NCBI RefSeq assembly: GCF_023155805.1 | Contig: NZ_JAKNUW010000004.1 | Coordinates: 1-64,000, forward strand | Source of the DNA: Micrococcus lacusdianchii | Lineage (GTDB): Bacteria > Actinomycetota > Actinomycetes > Actinomycetales > Micrococcaceae | Reading direction: 5' to 3' | Length of the DNA: 64,000 nucleotides | In this document: piece by piece, positions 37,711 to 46,916 of the stretch | How the letters are laid out: every line of letters begins with the position of its first letter | How positions within the stretch are numbered: the first letter of the stretch is position 1 | Position numbers and translations under genes: made by a program | The notes under the pieces: generated by a model | Seen by the model: only the letters and a program-made list of their open reading frames with translations | Database searches by the model: none | Told to the model about the DNA's origin: nothing

Positions 37711-38532
37711 ATGGAACTGGCTCGGACGCCGGAGCTGCGGCACGATGGACCGGTGACCCCTGTGACCCCACCCACCGGCGTCCTGCCCCGTGCCGCCCTC
37801 GTGATGCGCCTGCTGCACGAGGCCGGGCCCGCCGGCCTGCGGCTGAGCCAGCTCGTCCAGCGGACGGGTCTGCCCCAGCCCACCGCCCATCGCCTGCTGG
37901 CCGACCTGGCGGAGGAGGGTGCCGTGACCCGGCGCGGGGCCGCCTATGCACTCGGCGATCGGTGGGGCCCGGTCGGGTTCGAACCGGTGACGCCGCGGTG
38001 CCTGATCGAACGCGAGGCCAGCCGGGCCGTGGTCCAGGCCGCCGCGGACGAGCTGGGGGACACGGTCTACCTGGCGGCACGGGCTGCGGGCGGAGTGGCC
38101 TACCTCCTGCGTTGCGACGGCGACTCCCCCGTGCGCGTCTTCACCGTGGAGGTCGGCGAGGTCAAGCGGCTTGCCGCCGGGTACGCCGGCATCGCGCTCC
38201 TGGCCTCCCTGCCGCCCGAGCGCCGGCGAGCTGAGGTGGACGCGGTCGTCGCCCGGCCTCCCCGCCGCTGGAACCTGACGGATGACGGGGCCCTGCACGA
38301 CCTGCTGGACATCCTGCTGCGTCAGATGGACGAGCAGGGGTGGTGCGGCGGTGTGCCGGTCGTGCCAGGGGTGGCCGGAGTCGCCTGTGGCGTTCCGGCG
38401 CGGACGGGAAGCATCCCCCAGGTGTCCCTCACGGCCTCGGCGGCCGAGCAGCGGATGCCACCGGGGCGCGTGCCCGAGGTGGCTGAGGTGCTGCGTGCGG
38501 CGGCGACCCGACTGGCCGAGATCGGGGGCTGA
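37711..38532 (+). CDS. IclR-family transcriptional regulator
   Basis: 273 residues. An N-terminal winged helix-turn-helix (about 22-80, LSQLVQRTGLPQPTAHRLLADL) is followed by an IclR effector-binding domain with the family stretches DTVYLAARAAGG and LAAGYAGIALLA. It is divergently transcribed from the hydrolase-monooxygenase pair and most likely controls it in response to the pathway substrate. The ATG at 37711 was chosen as the first in-frame codon; the GTG at 37753 closer to the HTH is an alternative. Confidence 0.88.
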   Translation: MELARTPELRHDGPVTPVTPPTGVLPRAALVMRLLHEAGPAGLRLSQLVQRTGLPQPTAHRLLADLAEEGAVTRRGAAYALGDRWGPVGFEPVTPRCLIEREASRAVVQAAADELGDTVYLAARAAGGVAYLLRCDGDSPVRVFTVEVGEVKRLAAGYAGIALLASLPPERRRAEVDAVVARPPRRWNLTDDGALHDLLDILLRQMDEQGWCGGVPVVPGVAGVACGVPARTGSIPQVSLTASAAEQRMPPGRVPEVAEVLRAAATRLAEIGG

Positions 38533-38670
38533 GCACGCCGGCCGGCCCGCTCTGCCGTGCGCCGTCCACGACGCCGGGGCCAGGTGGCACACTGGGGAGC
38601 ACCGTGCCATGGCCCCCATCACAGGCGCCCGGCCGTGCCGCATCCACCCGACCCCAGGAGGAGTCCGACC

Positions 38671-41310
38671 GTGACCACCGCCGCCGCCATGAACATCACC
38701 CGCGAAGAGGCCGCCGCGCGCGCGGCCGCCCTCACCGTGGACGCGTACGAGGTGAGCCTGGATCTCACCCGCGGAGCGGAGCACTTCCGCACGGCCACCA
38801 CCGTGACGTTCGCGGCCACGCAGGACGCGGTGGGCACCCACACGTGGATCGACTTCGTGGCGGAGCAGGCTCCCACGGTGACCCTCAACGGCGAGGCGCT
38901 GGACGTGGCGGACTTCGACGGGGCCCGACTGCGGATCGGCCCGCTGGCGGCGCAGAACACCCTCGTGGTCGACGGGCTCGGGGACTACAGCAACACCGGC
39001 GAGGGCCTGCACCGGTTCGTGGACCCCGTGGACCAGGAGGTCTACCTCTACACCCAGTTCGAGGTGCCGGACTCCCGCCGCATGTTCGCGGTGTTCGAGC
39101 AGCCCGACCTCAAGGCCGCGTTCCGCTTCACGGTGACCGCGCCGGCACACTGGGCCGTGGTGTCCAACCAGCCGGAGGCCTCCCGCCGCACCCTCGGCGT
39201 CGTGGCGAACGAGGAGAACCCGCAGGGCGTGGACGCCGCGGTCTGGGAGTTCACCCCCACCCCGCGCATCTCCTCCTACATCACCGCGCTCGTCGCCGGC
39301 CCGTACGCCTCCGTGCACTCGGAGCTGACCAGCGCCGACGGCCGCACGATCCCCCTCGGCGTCTACTGCCGCGCGTCGCTGGTGGAGCACCTGGACGCGG
39401 AGAACGTCTTCGAGCTCACCCGCCAGGGCTTCGAGTTCTTCGAGGCCCAGTACGGCCACGCCTACCCCTTCGAGAAGTACGACCAGCTGTTCGTGCCCGA
39501 GTTCAACGCCGGCGCCATGGAGAACGCCGGCTGTGTGACCTTCCTCGAGTCGTACGTCTTCCGCGGGACCGTGCCCCAGGCGCTGATCGAGCGCCGCGCC
39601 ATCACGATCCTCCACGAGCTCGCCCACATGTGGTTCGGCGACCTGGTCACCATGCGCTGGTGGAACGACCTGTGGCTCAACGAGTCCTTCGCCGAGTTCA
39701 TGTCCACGCTCGCCGCCGCCGAGAACACGCAGTACACCGGCGCCTGGACCACCTTCTCCTCCATGGAGAAGAACTGGGCCTACCGCCAGGACCAGCTCTC
39801 CTCCACGCACCCCATCAAGGCCCGGATCCGCGACCTCGACGACGTGCTCGTCAACTTCGACGGCATCACCTACGCCAAGGGCGCCTCCGTGCTCCGCCAG
39901 CTCGTGGCCTGGGTGGGCCAGGAGAACTTCATGGCCGGCGTCCGCGCGTACATCGCCCAGCACGCGTGGGGCAACACCGAGCTGCCGGACCTCATGTCCG
40001 AGCTCGAGGCCGCGTCCGGCCGCGACCTGTCCGAGTGGACCCGCGTGTGGCTCGAGACCTCGGGCGTGAACACGCTGCGCACCGAGGTGGAGACGGATGA
40101 GGCCGGCACCATCACCGCGCTGCGCCTGCGCCAGAGCGCCCCGGACGGCTCCCCGTCGGCACCCGGCGACGACGTCCTCCGCCCCCACCGCCTGGCCGTG
40201 GGCTTCTACGACGTGGACGAGACCACCGGCCGCCTGACCCGCACCGAGCGCTTCGAGCTCGACGTGGCCGGTGAGGTGACCGAGGTCGCCGAGGCCGCCG
40301 GCCGCCGTCGTCCCGCCGTGATCCTGCCCAACGACGACGACCTGGCCTACGCCAAGCTGCGCCTCGACGACGCCTCGTGGGAGGCCGCGTCCACCCGTCT
40401 GAAGGATGTGGACGGCTCGCTGGCGCGCACGCTGCTGTGGGGGGCGGCCTGGGACACCGTGCGCGACGGCGAGGCCTCCGCCGCCTGGTTCGTCGACCTC
40501 GTCCTCGCCAACGTCGGCCACGAGCGGGACTCCTCCGTGGTGCAGACGCTGCTACGCCAGCTCGCGACGGCGATCGGCCTGTACCTGCCCGAGGACCAGG
40601 CCGAGACCGTGCGGGTCGCGGCGGCCGACCGTCTGTGGGGCCTGGTCGCGGAGGCCGAGGACGGCTCGGACAACCAGCTGCAGTTCGTCAAGGCGTTCGC
40701 CCTGCACGCCCGCACCACGGCGCAGCTGGACCGCCTGGCCGCCCTCGTCGACGGCACCCGCACCGTGCCCGGGCTGGACCTCACCACGGACCTGCGCTGG
40801 GAGCTGCTCACCGCGCTGGTGGCGGCCGGCCGCGCCGGGGAGGCCGAGATCGCCGAGGCCGGGCGCGCCGACGCGACCGCCACGGGCGCGCTCGCCGCCA
40901 TCCAGGCCCGGGCCGCCGTGCCGACGGCTGAGGCCAAGCGCACGGCCTGGGACCGGGTGATGGCCGGCGAGCTGTCCAACACGGAGCAGCGCCAGGCCCT
41001 GATCGGGTTCGCCCGGGTCCACGACGCCGCGCTGATCGCGCCCTTCGCGGACGCCTACTTCGAGGGCGTCGAGGCGATGTGGGACTCCCGTTCTCACGAG
41101 ATGGCCGAGACCGCCGCGACGCTGGGCTACCCGACCGCCCAGGTCACCCCGGAGATCGCCGACCGCGCCACCGCCCTGTCCGAGCGGCTGGCCGACACCC
41201 GCGCGGGGCTGTCCCGCGTCCTCGCCGAGGGCCGGGACGAGACGGTCCGCGCCCTGGCCGCGCGCGAGCACGCGACGGCGCACGTGCATCAGGTCCACGC
41301 CGGGGCCTGA
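38671..41310 (+). CDS. pepN: Aminopeptidase N (M1 family)
   Basis: Zinc metallo-aminopeptidase of 879 residues, cytosolic, removing N-terminal amino acids from peptides. The exopeptidase motif GAMEN is at 281-285. The zinc site HELAH is at 315-319 with the third ligand E338 (WLNESFAE), and the catalytic Tyr lies in ITYAKG. The long C-terminal helical domain (ERAP1_C-like) is complete. The GTG at 38671 is preceded by AGGAGGAG at 8 bases, which supports it over the ATG six codons later. Confidence 0.95.
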   Translation: MTTAAAMNITREEAAARAAALTVDAYEVSLDLTRGAEHFRTATTVTFAATQDAVGTHTWIDFVAEQAPTVTLNGEALDVADFDGARLRIGPLAAQNTLVVDGLGDYSNTGEGLHRFVDPVDQEVYLYTQFEVPDSRRMFAVFEQPDLKAAFRFTVTAPAHWAVVSNQPEASRRTLGVVANEENPQGVDAAVWEFTPTPRISSYITALVAGPYASVHSELTSADGRTIPLGVYCRASLVEHLDAENVFELTRQGFEFFEAQYGHAYPFEKYDQLFVPEFNAGAMENAGCVTFLESYVFRGTVPQALIERRAITILHELAHMWFGDLVTMRWWNDLWLNESFAEFMSTLAAAENTQYTGAWTTFSSMEKNWAYRQDQLSSTHPIKARIRDLDDVLVNFDGITYAKGASVLRQLVAWVGQENFMAGVRAYIAQHAWGNTELPDLMSELEAASGRDLSEWTRVWLETSGVNTLRTEVETDEAGTITALRLRQSAPDGSPSAPGDDVLRPHRLAVGFYDVDETTGRLTRTERFELDVAGEVTEVAEAAGRRRPAVILPNDDDLAYAKLRLDDASWEAASTRLKDVDGSLARTLLWGAAWDTVRDGEASAAWFVDLVLANVGHERDSSVVQTLLRQLATAIGLYLPEDQAETVRVAAADRLWGLVAEAEDGSDNQLQFVKAFALHARTTAQLDRLAALVDGTRTVPGLDLTTDLRWELLTALVAAGRAGEAEIAEAGRADATATGALAAIQARAAVPTAEAKRTAWDRVMAGELSNTEQRQALIGFARVHDAALIAPFADAYFEGVEAMWDSRSHEMAETAATLGYPTAQVTPEIADRATALSERLADTRAGLSRVLAEGRDETVRALAAREHATAHVHQVHAGA

Positions 41311-41357
41311 GCCGGGCCGCGGCCGCAGCCGCGGCTGACGCCTCTGCCGGCGCCTGC

Positions 41358-41407
41358 GGGGCGGTGCTGGAGGGCACTCCACGGAAGATGCCCTCCAGCA
41401 CCGCCCC
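41358..41407 (+). terminator. Perfect 19-bp hairpin terminator after pepN
   Basis: GGGGCGGTGCTGGAGGGCA pairs with its exact complement (41389-41407) across a 12-base loop, 48 bases past the pepN stop. No U-tract. Confidence 0.85.
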
Positions 41408-41433
41408 CCGCCACCGTCGAGGCGCGGGCTGGC

Positions 41434-41439
41434 TAGGCT
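41434..41439 (+). promoter_or_regulatory. -10 hexamer of the OsmC-globin gene (leaderless type)
   Basis: TAGGCT 7 bases before the ATG at 41447, just after the pepN terminator. Confidence 0.55.
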
Positions 41440-41446
41440 GGAACCC

Positions 41447-42520
41447 ATGAAGCACACCTTCTCCCTGCGCACCGAGTGGACGGGCGACCGCGGCTCGGGC
41501 ACCTCCGGCGTCCGCGACTACGACCGCTCCGTGGTGATCCAGGACGCCGCCGTCGGCGAGATCCAGGCCTCGGCCGCCCGCCCCTTCCGCGGCGACGACT
41601 CGAAGTGGAACCCGGAGACCCTCCTGCTCGGCGCGCTCGCCGAGTGCCACGTTCTCTCGTACCTCCATGTCGCGGCGACCTCCGGGGTCGTGGTCACGGG
41701 GATGACGTGCGGGGTCGAGGGCGAGCTCGAGGTGGACGGCGACGGCGCCGGGCGGTTCACCGCGATCACGCTGCGACCCGAGGTCACGCTGCAGGACGAG
41801 GCCGACCGGGAGCGGGCCGAGGCCCTCCACGCCGAGGCGCACCGGCTGTGCTTCATCGCGAACTCGCTCTCGGCCCCGGTCGCCGTCGAGCCGGCCCGCC
41901 CCGAGGCCCTGCCCACCGGCACGCCAACGCTGCCGGACCACTCCGCGCGCCTGGGCGCCCCCCTGGCGGTGCTGCGGCCGCGCGTCGCCAAGGGCCCGTC
42001 CCGTGTGACGGGCCTGGCGGAGCGGCCCACCGAGGTGGAGCCGGTGATGCAGGAGGGCACGCCCGCCCCGGTGGACCAGGTGCGCGCCCGCGACGCCGCG
42101 GCGGGTCCCGCCGGTGCGACCCCGGGGACCCCGGCCGCGCCCGGTCAGGCCACCAGCTTCTACGCCGCCGTCGGCGGCCGCCCGACCTTCGAGCGGCTGA
42201 CCGCCGAGTTCTACACCCGCGTGCGCGAGGACGAGATCCTCGCCCCGATGTATCCGCAGGACGACTTCGAGGGCGCCCAGCGCCGGCTGCTGATGTTCCT
42301 GGAGCAGTACTGGGGCGGACCGCGGACGTACTCCGAGGAGCGCGGCCACCCTCGCCTGCGCATGCGCCACGCTCCGTACCGGATCGATCCGGCCGCGCGC
42401 GACGCGTGGCTGCGGCACATGCGCGCCGCCGTCGACACGCTGGAGCTGTCACCGCTGCACGAGGCCGAACTCTGGGACTACCTGGAGCGGGCCGCCCACT
42501 CCCTGCAGAACTCGGCCTGA
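41447..42520 (+). CDS. OsmC-family thiol peroxidase fused to a group II truncated haemoglobin
   Basis: A single 357-residue reading frame with two domains. Residues 1 to about 145 are an OsmC/Ohr-family domain, with the conserved cysteines C67 ([13 protein letters not shown]) and C135 (HRLCFIANS). A Pro/Ala-rich linker runs from about 145 to 235. Residues 236-357 are a group II truncated globin: Y256 at B10 (EFYTRV), Y269 at CD1 (PMYP), proximal H308 (MRHAPYR) and W321 at G8 (RDAWLRHM). All haem and thiol residues expected are present, so both parts look functional. A joint role against organic peroxides or reactive nitrogen species is inferred. An internal ATG at 42047 could give the globin alone. 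Confidence 0.9.
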   Translation: MKHTFSLRTEWTGDRGSGTSGVRDYDRSVVIQDAAVGEIQASAARPFRGDDSKWNPETLLLGALAECHVLSYLHVAATSGVVVTGMTCGVEGELEVDGDGAGRFTAITLRPEVTLQDEADRERAEALHAEAHRLCFIANSLSAPVAVEPARPEALPTGTPTLPDHSARLGAPLAVLRPRVAKGPSRVTGLAERPTEVEPVMQEGTPAPVDQVRARDAAAGPAGATPGTPAAPGQATSFYAAVGGRPTFERLTAEFYTRVREDEILAPMYPQDDFEGAQRRLLMFLEQYWGGPRTYSEERGHPRLRMRHAPYRIDPAARDAWLRHMRAAVDTLELSPLHEAELWDYLERAAHSLQNSA

Positions 42521-42556
42521 CCGGCCCACGGGCCGCCCCGACATGGGGACGCCGGC

Positions 42557-43267
42557 TCAGACCGCCATGGCGGGGCGGCCCAGCACGAAGCCGCCGGGGG
42601 TGTCCAGGCGCGTCCACGGCCCCGCCGTGCTGAGCCGGGCGCGGCCGCCGGGCCGCAGGAAGCCCAGCGCGTGCGCGCCGAAGGCCATGCCGGCCGGGAA
42701 CTGCAGAGCGTCGCCCCCGAGCAGGGGTCCCCACATCTGCGCCCGGACCCTGCGGACCAGCGCCTCCCCCGGGTTCTCGGGCAGGGCGTCCCGCACGGCG
42801 TCGGCGCCGCGCGTGGCCACCTCGGCCAGCTCCTCATCGGCGACCTCGGCCACGGGCGTCCAGCCGCCGCGCGGCGGGGTCAGCGCGGTCCAGGTGACGT
42901 GCTCGCGGCCCGGCGGCACGGCGAAGGCCAGGTCGACGGGGTCCTGGCCGCGCATCCGGGCGGTGCGCTCGGTGACGGAGCCCAGGGCGACGACGGCGTC
43001 CAGGTCCGCCACGCCGTCAGCAGTCGCCAGGGGCACGGTGCGCAGCCCCAGGACGACGGGCACCCCGTCTCCGAGCCCGGCCGGCTGCAGCACGGAGACC
43101 CACTGGGCGAGCATCGGGGTGCGGGAGCGCCCCGCCTCAGGCACGACGTGCAGGCGCATCCCCGTGTCGGCGACGCGACGGGCGCGGGTGGCCAGCTGCT
43201 CGAGGTCCCGCACAGCGCGGTCGTCGACGAAGCGGAGGACTGGTGCGGCGGCGGAGTGCTCGGTCAT
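42557..43267 (-). CDS. Conserved actinobacterial protein of unknown function
   Basis: 236 residues and no recognised domain. The protein is soluble, acidic and cysteine-free. Features include a central TPPRGGWTPVAEV segment, a helical DEELAEVATRGADAVRDAL stretch, and a C-terminal GPWTRLDTPGGFVLGRP motif that looks like a conserved core. The ATG at 43267 was chosen because longer in-frame readings run into the tesB promoter region. It is divergent from tesB, with fewer than 80 bases between the starts. Confidence 0.7.
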   Translation of the reverse strand: MTEHSAAAPVLRFVDDRAVRDLEQLATRARRVADTGMRLHVVPEAGRSRTPMLAQWVSVLQPAGLGDGVPVVLGLRTVPLATADGVADLDAVVALGSVTERTARMRGQDPVDLAFAVPPGREHVTWTALTPPRGGWTPVAEVADEELAEVATRGADAVRDALPENPGEALVRRVRAQMWGPLLGGDALQFPAGMAFGAHALGFLRPGGRARLSTAGPWTRLDTPGGFVLGRPAMAV

Positions 43268-43344
43268 GCAAGCATTGTCCCAGGTCCGTCGCGTCCCGGG
43301 CCGCCCCGCCGTCGCGGGATCCATCCACGTCGAAGGAGCCGTTC

Positions 43345-44364
43345 GTGCCGCAGCGCCATCCCCGTCCCCGCCCCGGTCGCGCACCGGCCCGCCCGGCCTC
43401 GGCCCCGAAGGACCCCACCGACATGCTGCGCGGGATCCTGGAGCTGACGCCGGCCGCGCCGGACCCGGTGACGGGTCAGGTCCGCTTCACGGGCACGACC
43501 CCCCGCCAGACGCACGGCCGGGTGTTCGGCGGCCAGGTGCTCGCCCAGGCGCTGGCGGCCGCCTCCCGCACGGTGCCGGCCGCCCGCCCCGCCCACTCGC
43601 TCCACGGCTACTTCATCCGCCCCGGGGACGCGCTGCAGCCCATCACGTTCACCGTCGAGACGCTGCGGGACGGCCGCTCCTTCTCCGTCCGCCGGGTGCT
43701 GGCCTCGCAGAACGAGAAGGCCATCCTCGCCCTGACCTGCTCCTTCCAGGAGCCCGCCGGCAGCGCGCTGGACCACCAGGTGGCCATGCCGGAGGGAGTG
43801 CCCCGGCCCGAGGACCTGCCCACGACGGCGGACGTGCTGGGCGGCATCAACCACCCCGTGGCCCAGGAGTGGGCCTGGTCCCGGCCGTTCGACATCCGCC
43901 ACGTCACCCCGGCCATCTATGTGGACCCGGCCGCGGAGACCGAGAACCGCAACATGGTGTGGATGAAGACCTTCACGCCCCTGGCGGACGACCCCGCGCT
44001 GCACCTGGCGGCGCTCACCTACGCCTCGGACTACACGCTCCTCGAGCCGATCCTGCGGCAGCACGGCGTCGCCTGGATCCAGCCCGGCATGTCCGCGGCG
44101 TCCCTGGACCACGCGATGTGGTTCCACCGGCCCGCCCGCGTCGACCAGTGGCTGCTCTACGTCCAGGACTCCCCCAGCGCCCAGGGCGCGCGCGGCCTCG
44201 GCACGGGCGCCGTGTTCACCGAGGACGGGACGCTCGTGGCCACGGTCGCCCAGGAGGGCATGGTCCGCCTGCCCGAGGGGGCCGCCGCCCGGCGGGCGCG
44301 GGTCCGTGGCGCGGCCCAGCGCATGGCCATGCGGACGGTGATGCGCCGCAGCTGGCGGCGCTGA
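43345..44364 (+). CDS. tesB: Acyl-CoA thioesterase II (TesB)
   Basis: Double hot-dog thioesterase, 339 residues, hydrolysing medium- to long-chain acyl-CoAs. The N-terminal hot-dog has RVFGGQVLAQALAAA and HSLHGYFIRPGD. The C-terminal one has the YASDYTLL segment with the catalytic Asp, SLDHAMWFHRP, and the Gln in AQEGMVRLP. A 55-residue Arg/Pro-rich N-terminus precedes the fold. The GTG at 43345 follows AAGGAG at 6 bases. The basic C-terminal tail (MRRSWRR) is short. Confidence 0.92.
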   Translation: MPQRHPRPRPGRAPARPASAPKDPTDMLRGILELTPAAPDPVTGQVRFTGTTPRQTHGRVFGGQVLAQALAAASRTVPAARPAHSLHGYFIRPGDALQPITFTVETLRDGRSFSVRRVLASQNEKAILALTCSFQEPAGSALDHQVAMPEGVPRPEDLPTTADVLGGINHPVAQEWAWSRPFDIRHVTPAIYVDPAAETENRNMVWMKTFTPLADDPALHLAALTYASDYTLLEPILRQHGVAWIQPGMSAASLDHAMWFHRPARVDQWLLYVQDSPSAQGARGLGTGAVFTEDGTLVATVAQEGMVRLPEGAAARRARVRGAAQRMAMRTVMRRSWRR

Positions 44365-44481
44365 CCCGGCGGTTCCACGGGGGGGGTGAGGCTGCCGATC
44401 CGGCCCTGCCACGGGTGAGGCGGCTCGCCGCCCGCGCCGCGCGCACCGTTCGTCGTGGTCGACGTGGACCCCGCCCCGGCA

Positions 44482-44527
44482 CGACGACGGCCCGTCGCGA
44501 TCACGTGATCGCGGCGGGCCGTCGTCG
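44482..44527. terminator. Bidirectional hairpin between tesB and ettA
   Basis: CGACGACGGCCCG-T-CGCGATCAC pairs with the following complement through 44527 with a single wobble, between convergent genes. It contains ACGACGACGG. Confidence 0.85.
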
Positions 44528-44552
44528 GCGCGGCGCCCGGGGGCGCGTCGGC

Positions 44553-46235
44553 TCAGTCGCGCGTGAGCTTGCGGTGCGTCATGCGATGCGGGCGGGCGGC
44601 CTCGGGGCCGAGCCGATCGACCTTGTTGGCCTCGTAGGACTCGAAGTTGCCCTCGTACCAGTACCAGTTGGCCGGGTCCTCCGCGGTGCCCTCGTAGGCC
44701 AGCATGTGGGTGGCGACGCGGTCCAGGAACCAGCGGTCGTGGGAGACGACCACCGCGCAGCCCGGGAACTCGAGCAGCGCGTTCTCGAGGGAGGTCAGGG
44801 TCTCCACGTCGAGGTCGTTGGTGGGCTCATCGAGGAGCAGCAGGTTGCCGCCCTCCTTGAGGGTCAGGGCCAGGTTCAGGCGGTTGCGCTCACCGCCGGA
44901 GAGCACGCCGGCCTTCTTCTGCTGGTCCGGGCCCTTGAAGCCGAACGCGGACACGTAGGCGCGCGAGGGCATCTCGACGTTGCCGACCTTGATGTAGTCC
45001 AGGCCGTCCGAGACGACCTCCCACAGCGACTTCTCGGGGTCGATGTTGGCGCGGGACTGGTCCACGTACGAGATCTTCACGGTCTCGCCGATCTTCAGCT
45101 CGCCGCCGTCCAGGGGCTCGAGGCCGACGATGGTCTTGAACAGGGTGGTCTTGCCGACGCCGTTCGGGCCGATCACGCCGACGATGCCGTTGCGGGGCAG
45201 GGAGAAGGACAGGCCGTCGATGAGGACGCGGTCCCCGAAGCCCTTCTTCAGGTCCTTGGCCTCGATCACCACGGTGCCCAGTCGCGGGCCCGGCGGGATC
45301 TGGATCTCCTCGAAGTCCAGCTTGCGGGTCTTCTCGGCCTCGGCCGCCATCTCCTCGTAGCGGGCCAGGCGGGCCTTGGACTTCGCCTGTCTGCCCTTCG
45401 TGTTGGAGCGGACCCAGTCGAGCTCCTCGGCCAGGCGCTTGGCGAGCTTGGCGTCCTTCTTGCCCTGCACCTCGAGGCGGGCGCGCTTGGTCTCCAGGTA
45501 GGTGGAGTAGTTGCCCTCGTACGGGTAGAGGCGGCCGCGGTCGACCTCTGCGATCCACTCGGCGACGTGGTCGAGGAAGTACCGGTCGTGGGTGACGGCG
45601 ATGACGGCGCCCGGGTAGGAGGCCAGGTGCTGCTCGAGCCACAGCACGGACTCGGCGTCCAGGTGGTTGGTGGGCTCGTCGAGCAGGAGAAGGTCGGGCT
45701 TCTCCAACAGCAGCTTGCACAGCGCGACGCGGCGCTTCTCGCCGCCGGAGAGGTTCGTGACCGGCTCGTCCCCCGGGGGCGTGCGCAGGGCGTCCATCGC
45801 CTGCTCGAGCTGGGAGTCGATGTCCCACGCGTCCGCGGCGTCGATGGCGGACTGCAGCTCGCCCATCTCCTCCATGAGGGCGTCGAAGTCCGCGTCCGGG
45901 TTCGCCATCTCCTCGGAGATCTGGTTGTAGCGCTGGATCTTGCCGTAGATCTCGCCGACGCCCTCCTGGACGTTCTCGAGCACGGTCTTGGACTCGTCCA
46001 GCTTGGGCTCCTGCATCAGGATGCCCAGCGAGTAGCCGGGAGAGAGCCGCGCCTCGCCGTTCGAGGGCTCGTCCAGCCCGGCCATGATCTTCAGGATCGT
46101 CGACTTGCCGGCGCCGTTGGGGCCGACCATGCCGATCTTCGCCCCGGGGTAGAACGACATGGTGACGTCGTCCAGGATCAGTTTGTCGCCCACCTTCTTG
46201 CGGGCCTTGACCATCGTGTAGATGAATTCCGCCAT
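44553..46235 (-). CDS. ettA: Energy-dependent translational throttle protein EttA (ABC-F)
   Basis: Ribosome-associated ABC-F ATPase binding near the E site. It is 560 residues with two ABC domains. The first Walker A GPNGAGKST is at 38-46 and the second is GPNGVGKTT. The signatures are LSGGEKRR and LSGGERNR, with two DEPTNHLD/DEPTNDLD Walker B elements. The arm and linker insertions typical of EttA are present, and there is no membrane domain. The ATG at 46235 has TAGCCT 7 bases upstream, predicting a leaderless mRNA. Confidence 0.95.
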   Translation of the reverse strand: MAEFIYTMVKARKKVGDKLILDDVTMSFYPGAKIGMVGPNGAGKSTILKIMAGLDEPSNGEARLSPGYSLGILMQEPKLDESKTVLENVQEGVGEIYGKIQRYNQISEEMANPDADFDALMEEMGELQSAIDAADAWDIDSQLEQAMDALRTPPGDEPVTNLSGGEKRRVALCKLLLEKPDLLLLDEPTNHLDAESVLWLEQHLASYPGAVIAVTHDRYFLDHVAEWIAEVDRGRLYPYEGNYSTYLETKRARLEVQGKKDAKLAKRLAEELDWVRSNTKGRQAKSKARLARYEEMAAEAEKTRKLDFEEIQIPPGPRLGTVVIEAKDLKKGFGDRVLIDGLSFSLPRNGIVGVIGPNGVGKTTLFKTIVGLEPLDGGELKIGETVKISYVDQSRANIDPEKSLWEVVSDGLDYIKVGNVEMPSRAYVSAFGFKGPDQQKKAGVLSGGERNRLNLALTLKEGGNLLLLDEPTNDLDVETLTSLENALLEFPGCAVVVSHDRWFLDRVATHMLAYEGTAEDPANWYWYEGNFESYEANKVDRLGPEAARPHRMTHRKLTRD

Positions 46236-46242
46236 GCGCCCC

Positions 46243-46248
46243 AGGCTA
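46243..46248 (-). promoter_or_regulatory. -10 hexamer of ettA (leaderless type)
   Basis: TAGCCT on the minus strand, 7 bases before the ettA ATG. Confidence 0.55.
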
Positions 46249-46309
46249 GTCGCTGGCCCCGGCAAACCGGTCATCGAGCAGCGGTGGCCGAGCCGGGCCC
46301 GCGGCCGAC

Positions 46310-46336
46310 GGGGGCGCCGGACGCCCCGGCGCCCCC
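46310..46336 (-). terminator. Hairpin terminator after ssb
   Basis: GGGGGCGCCGG and CCGGCGCCCCC flank a 5-base loop, 4 bases past the ssb stop. Confidence 0.75.
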
Positions 46337-46340
46337 TCGC

Positions 46341-46916
46341 TCACGCGGCGGCCGGCGGGGCGGCCTCCGTCTCGACCGTCCCGCGGCCCTGTCCGCGGTC
46401 CGGATCCGCCCCGACCGCGGCCTCGGGGGCGTCCCCGCCGCGGAACGCCTCCGGCAGCTCGCCGCCGAAGCCGTCGGGGCCCGGACGGGCGGCGTCGTCC
46501 CGGTCCTCCGCGTCGGTCCCGGCGTGCCCTGGCGTGGCCTGGCCCTCGGAGCGCCCGGGGCGCAGGTTGCGCATGAAGGCGGAGGACCCGTAGCCCAGGT
46601 CCAGGCCGACGGCGTCCGCGACCACGTCCACGGAGGTGCCGGAGCGCTCCTCGGTGCTCCAGTCCCGCACCCGCAGCCGACCGGTGACGATGACCGGGTT
46701 GCCCTTCTTCACGGACTGGGCGGTGTTGGCACCGAGCTGGCCGAACGCGGAGACGCTGTACCAGTTGGTGTGGGCGTCCACCCACATGCCGGCGTCCTTG
46801 TCGAAGCGGCGCTCCGTGGTGGCCAGGCGGAAGCCGACGACGGCGGCCCCGGAGGCGGTGTGTCGGGTGGCCGGGTCCGTGGCCACGAACCCGCGGATGG
46901 TGATGGTGTCCTGCAT
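46341..46916 (-). CDS. ssb: Single-stranded DNA-binding protein (SsbB-like paralogue)
   Basis: OB-fold protein of 191 residues. The fold begins TITIRGFVATDP and contains the WYSVSAFGQLGANTAQSVKKG element of the family. The C-terminal third is Gly/Asp/Ala-rich and disordered but ends in EAAPPAAA, without the acidic DDxxPF tip that recruits partner proteins. It therefore looks like a secondary SSB rather than the replication SSB, which is normally next to rpsF. AGGGAGGG precedes the ATG at 46916. Some actinobacterial SsbB proteins act in chromosome segregation or competence. Confidence 0.88.
   Translation of the reverse strand: MQDTITIRGFVATDPATRHTASGAAVVGFRLATTERRFDKDAGMWVDAHTNWYSVSAFGQLGANTAQSVKKGNPVIVTGRLRVRDWSTEERSGTSVDVVADAVGLDLGYGSSAFMRNLRPGRSEGQATPGHAGTDAEDRDDAARPGPDGFGGELPEAFRGGDAPEAAVGADPDRGQGRGTVETEAAPPAAA

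Noticed and set aside
37699-40521. 940-codon open frame on the minus strand
   Set aside because: It covers iclR and most of pepN in antisense and has no recognisable motifs.
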